A stretch of DNA of 64,000 nt, from NCBI RefSeq assembly GCF_001434365.1, contig NZ_AZFN01000008.1, positions 1 through 64,000 on the forward strand, read 5' to 3'. The stretch is from Limosilactobacillus gastricus DSM 16045 (GTDB lineage: Bacteria; Bacillota; Bacilli; Lactobacillales; Lactobacillaceae). Both the position numbers and the translations under genes were made by a program. The notes under the pieces are model-generated. The model did no database searches. It had not been told where the DNA came from and saw only the letters and a program-made list of their open reading frames with translations. Positions 1 to 8,321 of the stretch are shown here, in pieces (positions within the stretch are counted from its first letter, which is position 1; every line of letters starts with the position of its first letter).

Positions 1-444
1 GGAGTCATGGGCATTGGCATGGGCTATGCTGCCGGGGTTGCTGTAGAAACTGGCAAACCAGTGATTGCCCTTGAAGGGGACTCGGCCTTTGGTTTTGATG
101 CAATGGATATTGAAACGATTTGTCGCTACAACTTACCAGTGATTGTCGTTGTTATTAATAATGGTGGGATCTACAAAGGAACTTCCCACAGTACAGCTGT
201 CGAAGTTGATCGTCCTGACCCAACGAAGCTGGACATCGATGCCCATTATGATATGTTAGCGACGGCCTTTGGTGGCGATGGTTACTTTGTAGAGAAACCA
301 GATGAATTCCAAGTTGCCTTACAAAAGGCTTACGCTGCCGGAAAGCCAGCAATTATTAACGTCAAGATTGATCCAAATATGGGGGCTGAATCGGGTCACA
401 TTGGTAACCTCAACCCTGATATTCGTGATAAGAGTAATAACTAA
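1..444 (+). CDS. oxc: Oxalyl-CoA decarboxylase, C-terminal part (5' end outside window)
   Basis: This is the last 147 codons of a thiamine-diphosphate enzyme that decarboxylates oxalyl-CoA to formyl-CoA and CO2 in the cytoplasm. The frame is open from base 1, so the gene starts upstream of the window. The ThDP/Mg-binding motif is visible: GDSAFGF at about visible residues 26-32, followed about 25 residues later by NNGGIYKG. This fits the C-terminal ThDP domain of oxalyl-CoA decarboxylases. It is followed after 17 bases by formyl-CoA transferase, its pathway partner, which supports oxalate catabolism over another ThDP enzyme of the acetolactate synthase type. The family is about 570-580 residues, so roughly three quarters of the gene is missing here. 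Confidence 0.9.
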   Translation, partial: GVMGIGMGYAAGVAVETGKPVIALEGDSAFGFDAMDIETICRYNLPVIVVVINNGGIYKGTSHSTAVEVDRPDPTKLDIDAHYDMLATAFGGDGYFVEKPDEFQVALQKAYAAGKPAIINVKIDPNMGAESGHIGNLNPDIRDKSNN

Positions 445-461
445 TCGAGGAGGATATGATC

Positions 462-1799
462 ATGGCTGAAACAGATTTTGCACCATTAAAGGGAATTAAA
501 GTTGTTGACTGGACTCAAGTTCAATCAGGTCCTTCCTGTACACAATTACTTGCTTGGTTGGGGGCCGAAGTTATTAAGATCGAACGTCCAGATACTGGGG
601 ACCCAACTCGGAACCAATTATTAGATATTCAAGATTCATGGGGGATGTACTATCTCCAATTAAACGCTAACAAGAAGTCCCTAACCTTAAACATCAAGAC
701 CGATGAAGGTAAGCAGATCATGACCGATCTTTTAAAGAAGGCCGATGTCTTTGTCGAAAATGTCCGTCCGGGATCAGCGGAACGAGCTGGTTTTGGTTGG
801 GAACAAGTTCACCAAATCAATCCACGTTTGATCATGGGATCATTAAAGGGCTTTAACCAGGGCTCCCGCTTTGAAAATGTGAAGGCGTATGAACCAGTGG
901 CTCAATCCGCTGGTGGGGCCGCTTCGGCAACCGGTTGGAACAAGGGCGAAGATAATGTGCCAACTCAATCTGCGGCTGCCTTAGGGGACTCTAACTCCGG
1001 AATGCACTTAACCATCGGGATTTTAGCCGCTTTAATGCAACGGGAACGGACTGGTGAAGGGACCTACGTTTACCAATCAATGCAAAATGCCGTCATGAAC
1101 CTTTGCCGGATTAAGCTGCGGGATCAAGTGATGCTAGACAACCTAGGAGCTTTGCCACACTACGCCGTTTATCCTGACTACGATTGGGGTAAGGCCGTTC
1201 CACGGGCCGAAAACACTGAAGGTGGGGAAGTTATTGGTTGGACTTACAAGGCTAAAGGTTGGGAAACTGATCCAAATGCTTATGTCTACATTGTTATTCA
1301 AGATGCCAACAAGTCTTGGGAAGCCATTGCCAACACCATGGGTCACCCTGAATGGATTGATGACGAACGCTTCAGTGATTGGCAACACCGTCAATTGCAC
1401 AAGGAAGAAATTTATCCATTGATTGAATCCTATACTAAGCAATATGATAAGTATGAATTAACTGAAAAATTGGGTGCTGCTGGGGTTCCAGTTGGTCCAG
1501 TGCTTGATTGGTACGAACTGGAAAATGATCCCGAGTTAAACGAAGATGGGACGATCATTACCATTGACCAAGGTGGTAACCGGGGTAAATTTAAGACGAT
1601 CGGGTTACCATTCTCAATGGCTAACTACAAGCCTGATTACAAGCGGGCTCCTGACTTAGGTGAAAATAATAATGAAATCCTGGCAGATCTTGGTTACAGT
1701 GAAGATCAAATCAAGGGCCTTGAAGACGACGGGACAATTGCCAAGGCCCGGGGACCGAAGAACCCTCGCCGTGAAGTAATTAAAGGTAAGCAAAACTAA
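462..1799 (+). CDS. frc: Formyl-CoA:oxalate CoA-transferase
   Basis: This enzyme moves CoA from formyl-CoA to oxalate, making oxalyl-CoA for Oxc and releasing formate. It is a class III (CaiB/BaiF) CoA-transferase of 445 residues, close to the family norm of about 430-445. The catalytic aspartate lies in LGDSNSGMH (about Asp176), equivalent to Asp169 of the Oxalobacter enzyme. A GG loop (TEGGEVIGW) precedes the conserved KGWETD segment. An in-frame ATG at 456 sits only two bases after the AGGAGG, so the ATG at 462, eight bases from it, is preferred. The gene follows oxc by 17 bases and is followed after 19 bases by a second CoA-transferase, all on one transcript. In lactobacilli this pair supports oxalate breakdown and acid tolerance. 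Confidence 0.93.
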   Translation: MAETDFAPLKGIKVVDWTQVQSGPSCTQLLAWLGAEVIKIERPDTGDPTRNQLLDIQDSWGMYYLQLNANKKSLTLNIKTDEGKQIMTDLLKKADVFVENVRPGSAERAGFGWEQVHQINPRLIMGSLKGFNQGSRFENVKAYEPVAQSAGGAASATGWNKGEDNVPTQSAAALGDSNSGMHLTIGILAALMQRERTGEGTYVYQSMQNAVMNLCRIKLRDQVMLDNLGALPHYAVYPDYDWGKAVPRAENTEGGEVIGWTYKAKGWETDPNAYVYIVIQDANKSWEAIANTMGHPEWIDDERFSDWQHRQLHKEEIYPLIESYTKQYDKYELTEKLGAAGVPVGPVLDWYELENDPELNEDGTIITIDQGGNRGKFKTIGLPFSMANYKPDYKRAPDLGENNNEILADLGYSEDQIKGLEDDGTIAKARGPKNPRREVIKGKQN

Positions 1800-1818
1800 G
1801 TTATTGAGGAGGTCAATC

Positions 1819-3021
1819 ATGACACAATCACGGACAGAACCAAATTATCGGGGACAAGAAATTCATAATCCACATCTCGATCCCAATAAGCCCTATGCGC
1901 TTGCTGGTTTGTTGGTGGTTGACCTTACTCATGTCTTATCTGGTCCCACTTGTACCAGAATGTTGGCAGATGCTGGCGCCCGCGTAATTCACGTTGAACG
2001 AAAGGGGAGCGGTGATGATACTCGCTCCATGGGACCATATCTGGCTGATGGATCAAGTGAGTACTTTCGGATTGCGAATGCCGGCAAAGAATCGATTTCA
2101 CTCGACTTTAAGGATCCAGACGATTTTGCCTTGCTCAAACGCATGATTGCTAAAGCAGATGTGGTAGTCGAAAACTTCCGTCCCGGTGTAATGGCACGTT
2201 TAGGGCTTGATCCGGAAGAACTTGTAAAAGAATATCCGCGCTTAATCGTGGCTTCAATTTCGGGCTTTGGTCAATATGGACCCATGAGTAAGCAAGCGGC
2301 TTATGATACGATTGTTCAAGCTTTATCAGGTATCATGGACGCCACTGGAAGTCAAGATGGCCCGGCGACCCGAGTCGGAACCTCCATTTCTGATATTGTC
2401 GCGGGAATCATGGGCTATGCGGCTATTACAACAGCCCTGGTGGCCCGAGAACGGACAGGTCAGGGAACGACCGTGGATGTCGCAATGCTGGATACTACCT
2501 TTTCTCTGATGGCACAAGATTTGATGACCGCCTTGGGTCCTCATCAAATCCCGCACCGGATCGGGAATCGGCATCCTTACATGTATCCCTTTGATACCTT
2601 TGCATGCCAGGATCAACCCTTAGCAATTTGCTGTGGGAACGACCATCTCTGGTCACTCTTGTGTAATGCTTTAGGACATCCCGAATGGATTGACCAAGCT
2701 AACTTTAAGACTAATGATTTACGTGAAGCCAACTGGCAAGCCGTTAAAGATGCGCTTGAAGGAGTCTTAAAATCCGATTTGGCTGAGAATTGGCGGGATA
2801 AGTTAGAAGCTGCGGGCGTACCAGTAGGAATTGTCTTAAATGTTGATCAGACCCGGCGTCTCCCACAAATTATCGAGCGGGGAATGGTGAAAGCTTTACC
2901 AGATGGGCGTGAGGTGATTGGGACCCCGATGAAATTCAGTACTTGGAATTCCTGGGGAGCCAAAGTGGACTCACCGCAATTAGATGCCCAAGGGAAAGCC
3001 ATCCGCCAAGAATTTTCATAG
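1819..3021 (+). CDS. Second class III (CaiB/BaiF) CoA-transferase of the oxalate operon
   Basis: This 400-residue class III CoA-transferase is related to but clearly diverged from the preceding Frc. The typical N-terminal block (VVDLTHVLSGPTCTRMLADAGA) is present, as is a catalytic aspartate in GTSISDIVAG (about Asp192). The start is the ATG at 1819, seven bases after GAGGAGG (1806-1812); a TTG at 1804 lies before that site and is rejected. Its place behind oxc and frc suggests a role in charging oxalate from another CoA donor. E. coli YfdE, an acetyl-CoA:oxalate CoA-transferase next to frc-oxc, is the natural comparison. That is inference from context: the donor and acceptor cannot be read from the sequence. 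A hairpin follows the stop, so this is the last gene of the operon. Confidence 0.75.
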   Translation: MTQSRTEPNYRGQEIHNPHLDPNKPYALAGLLVVDLTHVLSGPTCTRMLADAGARVIHVERKGSGDDTRSMGPYLADGSSEYFRIANAGKESISLDFKDPDDFALLKRMIAKADVVVENFRPGVMARLGLDPEELVKEYPRLIVASISGFGQYGPMSKQAAYDTIVQALSGIMDATGSQDGPATRVGTSISDIVAGIMGYAAITTALVARERTGQGTTVDVAMLDTTFSLMAQDLMTALGPHQIPHRIGNRHPYMYPFDTFACQDQPLAICCGNDHLWSLLCNALGHPEWIDQANFKTNDLREANWQAVKDALEGVLKSDLAENWRDKLEAAGVPVGIVLNVDQTRRLPQIIERGMVKALPDGREVIGTPMKFSTWNSWGAKVDSPQLDAQGKAIRQEFS

Positions 3022-3042
3022 AATTTACGCCGAATTTACGCC
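3021..3042. repeat. Tandem 11-bp repeat, two copies
   Basis: The unit gaatttacgcc occurs twice head to tail immediately after the CoA-transferase stop codon and before the terminator. No function is evident. Confidence 0.8.
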
Positions 3043-3045
3043 GCA

Positions 3046-3078
3046 AAAAAAGGGTTGAGATTTTTCTCAACCCTTTTT
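3046..3078. terminator. Bidirectional intrinsic terminator between oxalate operon and metQ-like gene
   Basis: The arms AAAAAGGGTTGAGA and TCTCAACCCTTTTT form a stem of about 14 bp around a T-rich loop. With A and T runs on both sides it can stop the plus-strand oxalate operon and the convergent minus-strand gene. Confidence 0.9.
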
Positions 3079-3085
3079 AATGTGC

Positions 3086-3931
3086 TTATTTAAAACTCAT
3101 ATCCCAAGCTGGCAATTCGGCCGTTCCGTAGAACTTCTTAATTAACCGCTTTGTTTCAGCTGTTTGGAGAGACTTCACAACGTCCTTGTAGACTTGCTTG
3201 TTCTTGTCCTTCTTGTTAGCTGCAATCACGTTGACCCATTGGGCAGAATCAGCATTAGTAGGTTCGACAAAGATGGCATCCTTGTAGTTCAAACCAGCTG
3301 CGTTAGCATAGTTAGTGTTAACCACGGCTGCATCAACGTCACTCAAGGAACGGGCAACTTGTTCCGCTGATAATTCCTTAATCTTAATGTTCTTCGTGTT
3401 ATTAGTAATATCGCTAACAGTTGCTAGAGTAGTTCCCTTCTTCAAGGAGAACAAACCAGCATTCTTTAAAGCAAAGAGGGCCCGCGATTCGTTAGTAGCA
3501 TCATTTGGTACGGCGATCGTAGCACCATCAGGAATGTCACTTACACTCTTGTACTTGTCAGAGTAAAGGCGGATTGGGGTAATCCAAGTATCACCGATGG
3601 CAACGATATTGGTCTTATGAGCCTTATTCCATTGCTTTAAGAAAAGCTTGTGTTGGAAAGCATTTAAGTCAATATCACCATTCGTCAAAGCCTTGTTTGG
3701 TTGGTTGTAGTCGGTAAATTTCTTAAACTTTAAAGTAATTCCATACTTATCTTTAGCAGTTTTCGCAACTGAGTCCCAAAGTTGGTCATCTTGTTTAGTT
3801 CCCGACATAATCCCAATGGTCACTGTCTTCGCAGCTTGTTGTTGGGGCCGCACAAAGCTAAAGTAGCCCCCAATAACAACAACCAGTAAAATAATAATAC
3901 CAATTAACCAATTCCGTGTCTTCTTACTCAT
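3086..3931 (-). CDS. metQ: MetQ/NlpA-family methionine-type substrate-binding protein
   Basis: This 281-residue protein belongs to the NlpA (MetQ) family of extracellular solute-binding proteins that feed D/L-methionine to MetNI importers. A hydrophobic segment covers residues 9-27. The mature domain starts at about residue 36 (VTIGIMSGT), and NAFQHKLFL and VPNDATNESRAL are family-typical blocks. There is no lipobox cysteine, so it appears to be held by an uncleaved N-terminal anchor instead of a lipid. GGAGG precedes the ATG at a good distance. No metN or metI permease gene lies alongside, so it must work with a transporter encoded elsewhere. A T-box leader upstream (separate entry) supports an amino-acid ligand. 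The exact ligand, methionine or another small amino acid, is not proven. Confidence 0.85.
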   Translation of the reverse strand: MSKKTRNWLIGIIILLVVVIGGYFSFVRPQQQAAKTVTIGIMSGTKQDDQLWDSVAKTAKDKYGITLKFKKFTDYNQPNKALTNGDIDLNAFQHKLFLKQWNKAHKTNIVAIGDTWITPIRLYSDKYKSVSDIPDGATIAVPNDATNESRALFALKNAGLFSLKKGTTLATVSDITNNTKNIKIKELSAEQVARSLSDVDAAVVNTNYANAAGLNYKDAIFVEPTNADSAQWVNVIAANKKDKNKQVYKDVVKSLQTAETKRLIKKFYGTAELPAWDMSFK

Positions 3932-3988
3932 CTTCTATTTCCTCCTAAAATCGTAATCGACGCTTTCAACAACAGGTGAGGGAGTCAT

Positions 3989-4262
3989 AAAAAAACTCGC
4001 CCTCTGATCAAAATGATCAAAAAGGACGAGTGAACGTGTTACCACCTTAATTCGTTAGGACCTCACAATCCTAACCTCATTGAGTTACTAATCTATAACC
4101 CAGCGATGATAACGTTCGCTACTCCGTTAATGGCTGTGACACCATTACCATTATTTCCAACCCATCTTCAAAGTACCTGCGCCATCTTTTTGCACCAACC
4201 AAAGATTCTCTCGGGGTCGCAACTACTTTTACTCTGCTGTTCAAAACGTTTATTAAAATTCT
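3989..4262 (-). promoter_or_regulatory. T-box leader of the metQ-like gene (probable methionine specifier)
   Basis: Read on the minus strand, this leader carries the T-box core AAGGTGGTAACACG (complement of 4035-4048). It is followed by an intrinsic terminator with arms ACTCGTCCT and AGGGCGAGT (about 3995-4031) and a run of T. Upstream lies a stem-I-like region with a GAGAGA element. The trinucleotide ATG in GAAGATGGG (complement of 4163-4165) is a candidate specifier codon, which would read uncharged tRNA-Met. The T-box and terminator are seen directly. The specifier assignment is inferred from its position and the MetQ family of the gene. Confidence 0.85.
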
Positions 4263-4270
4263 ATGAAGTT

Positions 4271-4299
4271 ATCTTAATTTAATCCTTAGTAGTTGTCAA
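4271..4299 (-). promoter_or_regulatory. Sigma-70 promoter of the T-box/metQ transcript
   Basis: On the minus strand TTGACA (complement of 4294-4299) is separated by 17 bases from TAAGAT (complement of 4271-4276), just ahead of the T-box leader. Confidence 0.7.
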
Positions 4300-4327
4300 C
4301 AAAATTTTAAATTTTTCTGAAGAAAGT

Positions 4328-4353
4328 AAAAAAGAAGCTGTCAGGGCAGCTTC
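4328..4353 (-). terminator. Intrinsic terminator of folT
   Basis: On the minus strand GAAGCTG and CAGCTTC form a 7-bp stem followed by TTTTTT, six bases past the folT stop codon. Confidence 0.85.
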
Positions 4354-4359
4354 CAAAAT

Positions 4360-4911
4360 TTATTGATAAATATAACGTTCCAGCCGTGCTTTTAGAAGAC
4401 TATTCAGCAGATAATAAACCACGATGGCTTCAATTGGCCAAGTTACCACTTCTTTAAGCATCCGGATGGCAAAAGGAACGGGCGTTAGAATCGAGAATAC
4501 CCCCATCATAACCAACCACAAGGTTCCCAGGATAACATTTGAAATCAAAATTTGCACAAACATGTAGGTGAAGATCCGCTTTAAGGTAGGTTTTTGTTGA
4601 TATAAAAAGGCACCGGCAATAATTCCAGAAATTAATGACGAGAAAGTATAGCCAGGGAAGAACATTGAGCCCCCAAAGTTAAAGATGGTATTAGAAATGA
4701 TATCATCAAAGACCAATATGATTCCGGACAACCAAGGACCAAGATAATAACCCATCGGGGCAGTAACTAAAAAGCCGAGCCCAATTTGTACTAATTGGGC
4801 ACTCCCAATGGCTGGAATAAATCCAACCACAATCTTAAGAGCTAAAAATAAAGCGCTAATGGTAATAACGCGGGCAGTGATTTTGGGACCGCGCCATGAT
4901 AATAAATGCAT
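4360..4911 (-). CDS. folT: ECF transporter folate-specific S component FolT
   Basis: This 183-residue integral membrane protein has about six hydrophobic segments and matches the size and pattern of ECF S components. Diagnostic are the alanine-rich first helix (ITISALFLALKIVVGF), the QIGLGFLVTAPMGYYLGPW block and especially FFPGYTFSSLISGIIAG, which resembles the FFPGFT motif of folate S components. It would bind folate outside and dock with a shared EcfA-A'-T module encoded elsewhere. A THF riboswitch directly upstream (separate entry) supports folate as the substrate. GAAGGGAG lies eight bases before the ATG. The gene stands alone with its own terminator. Another vitamin S component is possible on protein sequence alone, but the riboswitch makes folate much more likely. 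Confidence 0.85.
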   Translation of the reverse strand: MHLLSWRGPKITARVITISALFLALKIVVGFIPAIGSAQLVQIGLGFLVTAPMGYYLGPWLSGIILVFDDIISNTIFNFGGSMFFPGYTFSSLISGIIAGAFLYQQKPTLKRIFTYMFVQILISNVILGTLWLVMMGVFSILTPVPFAIRMLKEVVTWPIEAIVVYYLLNSLLKARLERYIYQ

Positions 4912-4919
4912 TGATACAT

Positions 4920-5071
4920 CTCCCTTCGAAATTATTTGTCAGGGAAACATAGACCGTTCTAATTTCCTGTGGTGAATGCGGAAAGCTTAAGCGGACCCTG
5001 ATCCTGTTTCCAACGTTCACATTCCGTTCCGTTGGACGTTAACTACGGGCTTTCCTACCCCAACAAACAGG
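4920..5071 (-). promoter_or_regulatory. THF (tetrahydrofolate) riboswitch of folT with translational expression platform
   Basis: On the minus strand the leader shows the THF aptamer layout. P1 is CCTGT (5071-5067) with ACAGG (4970-4966). After it come GTAG and P2, GAAAGC (5054-5049) with GCTTTC (4986-4981), then GCATTC in place of the usual GCATCC. Between the P2 arms lie GTTAA and P3, CGTTGG/CCAACG stems (5035-5030 and 5015-5010), with loop GAACGGAATGTG resembling the known GAAUGGGAUGUC. Downstream, CAGGAAA of P1 can instead pair with TTTCCCTG (4947-4940), which is also complementary to the ribosome-binding site AAGGGAG. Ligand-stabilised P1 would therefore hide the ribosome-binding site and lower folT translation. 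The pairing is seen; the switching is inference. Confidence 0.8.
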
Positions 5072-5209
5072 GACCAGTTTACTAGCTTTCAAAACAATAA
5101 TCAAGATTTATGGAATTTTATTCGGCTTTAATTTGTTATTTAGATAAAAGAATTTACAAGGGTGCGGAAACAGGATATTGTTAAGAAAGAAATTTAATGA
5201 GGTGGATTT

Positions 5210-5761
5210 ATGTTAGCAGATGCTTTATTAATTATCGATTACACGAATGATTTTGTAGCCCGCCATGGGGCCTTGACCTGTGGTGAACCAGCCCAAAAGA
5301 TTGCGGCTAACTTGGTTCAATTAGCTAACCAATATTTAGAAGCAGGGAAATGGGTGATTTTGCCGACGGATGTTCATGTAGCTGATGATCCATATCATCC
5401 GGAAACCAAGCTCTTTGCAACCCACAATGTCCGTGATAGTTGGGGTCGCGAACTATATGGCGAGTTAGATCAGTGGTATCACCACCATCAAAATGATCCC
5501 CATGTGATGATGATGGATAAAACAAGGTATTCATCTTTTGCGGGGACGACTTTAGATTTAGATTTACGAGCCCGACAAGTTAGTTCGGTAGCCTTAACGG
5601 GGGTGTGCACTGATATTTGCGTTTTGCATACAGCCGTTGATGCTTATAATTTGGGATATCAAATCACGGTTTACGAAGATGCAGTCGCAACCATGACCGA
5701 AACGGGTCAGGAATGGGCCCTTAATCACTTTAAGACAGTGCTTGGAGCAAGAATTTTATAG
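5210..5761 (+). CDS. pncA: Cysteine hydrolase, probable nicotinamidase
   Basis: This 183-residue isochorismatase-fold hydrolase probably deamidates nicotinamide to nicotinate for NAD salvage. The expected catalytic triad is present: Asp10 in LLIIDYTNDF, Lys104 in MDKTRYSSF and Cys137 in GVCTDICVLH. A DxHxxxxxxH metal-site pattern (Asp54, His56, His63) argues for nicotinamidase over a pure isochorismatase. GAGGTGG precedes the ATG. The gene is monocistronic, with a terminator right after it that overlaps the end of the convergent LysR gene. Length and motifs match the short nicotinamidases of lactobacilli; other amide substrates cannot be excluded. Confidence 0.82.
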   Translation: MLADALLIIDYTNDFVARHGALTCGEPAQKIAANLVQLANQYLEAGKWVILPTDVHVADDPYHPETKLFATHNVRDSWGRELYGELDQWYHHHQNDPHVMMMDKTRYSSFAGTTLDLDLRARQVSSVALTGVCTDICVLHTAVDAYNLGYQITVYEDAVATMTETGQEWALNHFKTVLGARIL

Positions 5762-5766
5762 ACAAC

Positions 5767-5816
5767 AAAAAGCGTGCTAGTTAACGACTTAATGGTCATT
5801 ACTTAGCACGCTTTTT
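5767..5816. terminator. Terminator between pncA and LysR gene
   Basis: Perfect 13-bp arms AAAAAGCGTGCTA (5767-5779) and TAGCACGCTTTTT (5804-5816) bracket a 24-base loop. The right arm lies inside the end of the LysR coding sequence, so the element serves the plus-strand pncA and possibly the convergent gene. Confidence 0.85.
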
Positions 5817-6673
5817 AGTTGAGTGACATAATCATTGGCTAATTGATCAGCTTTAAGATACGTGAGTCCGTATGGAAGTTCAAAATGATCAGTTAATTTA
5901 ATATTTTTAATCTCCGGATGGACTCGATCCCAGCATTCAAGTGACAAAAGGATCGAACCTGTGGAAGCGCACTGATTAAAGGTTTGAATATCATAGTGAG
6001 AGGGGACATCAATAATATCAATCTTCGGGTACTTATCAATAATCGTTTGGCGGATTTGGTCATTAATTAGGCTGGTACCCTTTTTCATTACCATCAAAGG
6101 CATTCCAGCCAAGTCTGATAATGAAAGCGACTCATTGTTCGCTAAGTGGTTAGTTCTCGGGACAGCTAGAGTGAAGCGATAGGTGCCGATCTGCTGAAAA
6201 GCATATTTTGACTCTAAGGGGAAAGAATCATAAGGACCGACAATAAAATCATAATCACGGCCAAGTTGACTCAAACGATATCTGTCCTTGTTTACGGTTA
6301 CTACTTTTAAAAGCCAATTTGGCATTTGATTCCTGATTTGATCCCAAAGATCCATAAAAATATGACATGGATAAAGATTTGATGAGCCAACTCGAATTTC
6401 TTTCGTTCCGATATCTGAAGCCGCTTGTACTCGACTAACAATCTCAGCTGAATAGTTCATCAATTTAAGCGTTTCAGTATATAAAATTTGTCCGGCGGTA
6501 GTTAAAGAAACGCCAGTCGTATCACGGATAAATAACTTTGTTTCCAGCAGGTTTTCTAGTTGATTAATTTGTTTGCGAACTGCTGTATGGGTGAGATAGA
6601 GTTTATGGGCCGCCTTAGTAAAGCTACCTTCTTCAGCTACCAACTTAAAGGTGTCTAATAATTGATTATACAT
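5789..6673 (-). CDS. LysR-family transcriptional regulator
   Basis: This 294-residue LysR-type regulator has the usual N-terminal winged helix-turn-helix at about residues 1-60 (FTKAAHKLYLTHTAVRKQINQLENLL). A periplasmic-binding-like effector domain follows. Length is typical for the family and GGAGGG precedes the ATG. It is divergent from the aldo/keto reductase-acetyltransferase operon, with a short inverted repeat 16 bases in front of its start codon (separate entry). That arrangement suggests it controls that operon and itself. The co-inducer cannot be told from sequence. Its 3' end overlaps the pncA terminator. Confidence 0.88.
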   Translation of the reverse strand: MYNQLLDTFKLVAEEGSFTKAAHKLYLTHTAVRKQINQLENLLETKLFIRDTTGVSLTTAGQILYTETLKLMNYSAEIVSRVQAASDIGTKEIRVGSSNLYPCHIFMDLWDQIRNQMPNWLLKVVTVNKDRYRLSQLGRDYDFIVGPYDSFPLESKYAFQQIGTYRFTLAVPRTNHLANNESLSLSDLAGMPLMVMKKGTSLINDQIRQTIIDKYPKIDIIDVPSHYDIQTFNQCASTGSILLSLECWDRVHPEIKNIKLTDHFELPYGLTYLKADQLANDYVTQLKSVLSNDH

Positions 6674-6688
6674 TTTGACCCTCCATGC

Positions 6689-6705
6689 AGAAACTAGTGG
6701 TTTCT
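6689..6705. promoter_or_regulatory. Candidate LysR operator
   Basis: AGAAAC and GTTTCT form a perfect 6-5-6 inverted repeat in the divergent region, 16 bases upstream of the LysR gene. The position suits LysR autoregulation; binding is inferred. Confidence 0.45.
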
Positions 6706-6727
6706 ACAATAGTAACTAATTGGGATC

Positions 6728-6756
6728 TTCTGTTTCAACCATTTTCTAAATATAAT
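6728..6756 (+). promoter_or_regulatory. Promoter of the aldo/keto reductase operon
   Basis: TTCTGT (6728-6733) and a consensus TATAAT (6751-6756) are 17 bases apart, 31 bases ahead of the start codon. Confidence 0.55.
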
Positions 6757-6787
6757 TTGGAAAAGAAGGAACTGGAGGAATTTTCAA

Positions 6788-7702
6788 ATGGAATATTTAT
6801 CGCTAAATAATGGTATTAAAATTCCTTGTTTAGGATTTGGGACGATGCGAGTTCAAGGTTTGGCAGAATTGCTTCCGCAAGTAATTGATAGTGGCTATCG
6901 TTTGATTGATACTGCAGCTAATTATGATAATGAACAGGAGGTTGGTGAAGGGATTCATCGAGCAATTAAATCTGGAATTGTTAAACGTGAGGACCTGTTT
7001 ATCACCTCGAAAATGCAAATTTTATCTGATGGAGCGAAAAATACCACTGCAGCAGTCGAGAATTCTCTAAGGAACTTAGGGCTTGATTATATTGATCTAT
7101 ATTTGATTCATCAACCATATGGTGATATTTACGGTGAATGGCGTACTTTAGAAAAGCTTCATCGGCAAGGTAAAATCAAATCCATTGGGGTATCAAACTT
7201 TGAACCTTTCCGTTTAATGGATCTGATGTTGCATAACCAGATTGTTCCAGCCGTTAATCAAATTGAGGTTAACCCATGGAACCAGATGATTCCTGAACAT
7301 GGATTCGATCAAGAACATGGGATAATTACCGAAGCATGGTCACCTTTAGCAGAGAATAAACATGATTTGTTTAATAATGCCCAATTAATGGGGCTAGCTA
7401 ATAAATATCAAAAGAGCGTTCAACAGGTCATTTTACGTTGGGTGATCCAACGGGGAATTGTTGCCATTCCACGTACTTCAAACTATGAACATGCCACGTC
7501 GAATTTTAATGTTTTTGATTTCTCGTTAACCGAAACGGAAATGGATATGATTAGAGAATTAAACATTGGTCAAACAACTGCCTTAGACCATTGCGATCCT
7601 AAAGTGGTCGAACTATTATCGAAGGTTGTTGCTAATCCAATTGAGGTTGGGAATAAACGACCAAGTCATAACGAATGGTCAAAACAGCGAGGGTTAAAAT
7701 AG
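6788..7702 (+). CDS. Aldo/keto reductase
   Basis: This 304-residue NADPH-dependent oxidoreductase of the aldo/keto reductase superfamily has the full catalytic tetrad: Asp41 and Tyr46 ([11 protein letters not shown]), Lys74 (ITSKMQ) and His107 (LYLIHQPYG). The C-terminal cofactor segment reads [15 protein letters not shown]. The start is the ATG at 6788 behind GGAGGAA. The acetyltransferase gene begins 11 bases after its stop, with its AGGAGG overlapping the stop codon, so the two are co-translated. The substrate is unknown; family members reduce 2,5-diketogluconate, methylglyoxal or other aldehydes and ketones. Control by the divergent LysR protein is likely. Confidence 0.9.
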   Translation: MEYLSLNNGIKIPCLGFGTMRVQGLAELLPQVIDSGYRLIDTAANYDNEQEVGEGIHRAIKSGIVKREDLFITSKMQILSDGAKNTTAAVENSLRNLGLDYIDLYLIHQPYGDIYGEWRTLEKLHRQGKIKSIGVSNFEPFRLMDLMLHNQIVPAVNQIEVNPWNQMIPEHGFDQEHGIITEAWSPLAENKHDLFNNAQLMGLANKYQKSVQQVILRWVIQRGIVAIPRTSNYEHATSNFNVFDFSLTETEMDMIRELNIGQTTALDHCDPKVVELLSKVVANPIEVGNKRPSHNEWSKQRGLK

Positions 7703-7713
7703 GAGGTGCAGAA

Positions 7714-8271
7714 ATGGATGTTTATCAACGAGCCGCGACTGGTGAACCGCTGGATATGCGGACGGATCAGGAATATCACGAGGTTTTAGGCCCAGAAATG
7801 GTGCGTTCACGAACCCTGTGCCATCGGATTAATATGTTGGATCCATACGATCCGCAAGTGCGGGACTTGTTTGATGAACTCTTTGAAGGGCGCTTACCGC
7901 AAAGCTCGACCATTTTAACGCCAGTCCAGATCGACCGCGGAAAAACGATCACCATTGGTGAGGATACTTTTATTAACTGGGGCTTTAATTCGGTTTCCAC
8001 GGGTGGAATACACATCGGTAACCATGTCCAAATTGGGCCGAATGTGGCTTTATTGACGGCCAATCATGACCTAAATGATTTACAGATTATTTATTGTAAA
8101 CCGATTGTTATTGAAGATGGTGCCTGGTTAGGTGAAGGCGTTAAAGTCACGCAGGGTGTTACCATTGGTGAAGGCGCGATTGTCGCTGCCGGAGCTGTAG
8201 TAACCAAGGATGTTCCTGCCAATGCGGTCGTTGGTGGCTGTCCAGCAAAAATTATTAAAGACCATAAATAG
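7714..8271 (+). CDS. Sugar O-acetyltransferase, maltose/galactoside acetyltransferase type
   Basis: This 185-residue left-handed beta-helix acyltransferase would use acetyl-CoA to acetylate a sugar hydroxyl. Hexapeptide repeats run from about residue 90 to the end ([53 protein letters not shown]). The N-terminal cap resembles the Mac domain of maltose acetyltransferases. The catalytic histidine is in TANHD. The start is the ATG at 7714, eight bases after AGGAGG; an in-frame ATG at 7675 inside the reductase gene is rejected because it lacks a ribosome-binding site. It is the second gene of the LysR-flanked operon and is followed by a terminator. Such enzymes often detoxify non-metabolisable sugars. 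Confidence 0.88.
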   Translation: MDVYQRAATGEPLDMRTDQEYHEVLGPEMVRSRTLCHRINMLDPYDPQVRDLFDELFEGRLPQSSTILTPVQIDRGKTITIGEDTFINWGFNSVSTGGIHIGNHVQIGPNVALLTANHDLNDLQIIYCKPIVIEDGAWLGEGVKVTQGVTIGEGAIVAAGAVVTKDVPANAVVGGCPAKIIKDHK

Positions 8272-8277
8272 CATTGA

Positions 8278-8317
8278 AAACCCAGCTTAGTGATTAGCAA
8301 TCAACTAAGCTGGGTTT
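8278..8317. terminator. Bidirectional terminator
   Basis: Arms AAACCCAGCTTAG and CTAAGCTGGGTTT form a stem of about 13 bp between the convergent acetyltransferase and NmrA-like genes. Confidence 0.88.
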
Positions 8318-8321
8318 ATCG

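Noticed and set aside
4920-5071. T-box or preQ1 riboswitch upstream of the ECF S component
   Set aside because: No T-box core sequence is present, and the stem order, GTAG/GCATTC flanks and P3 loop fit the THF aptamer better.
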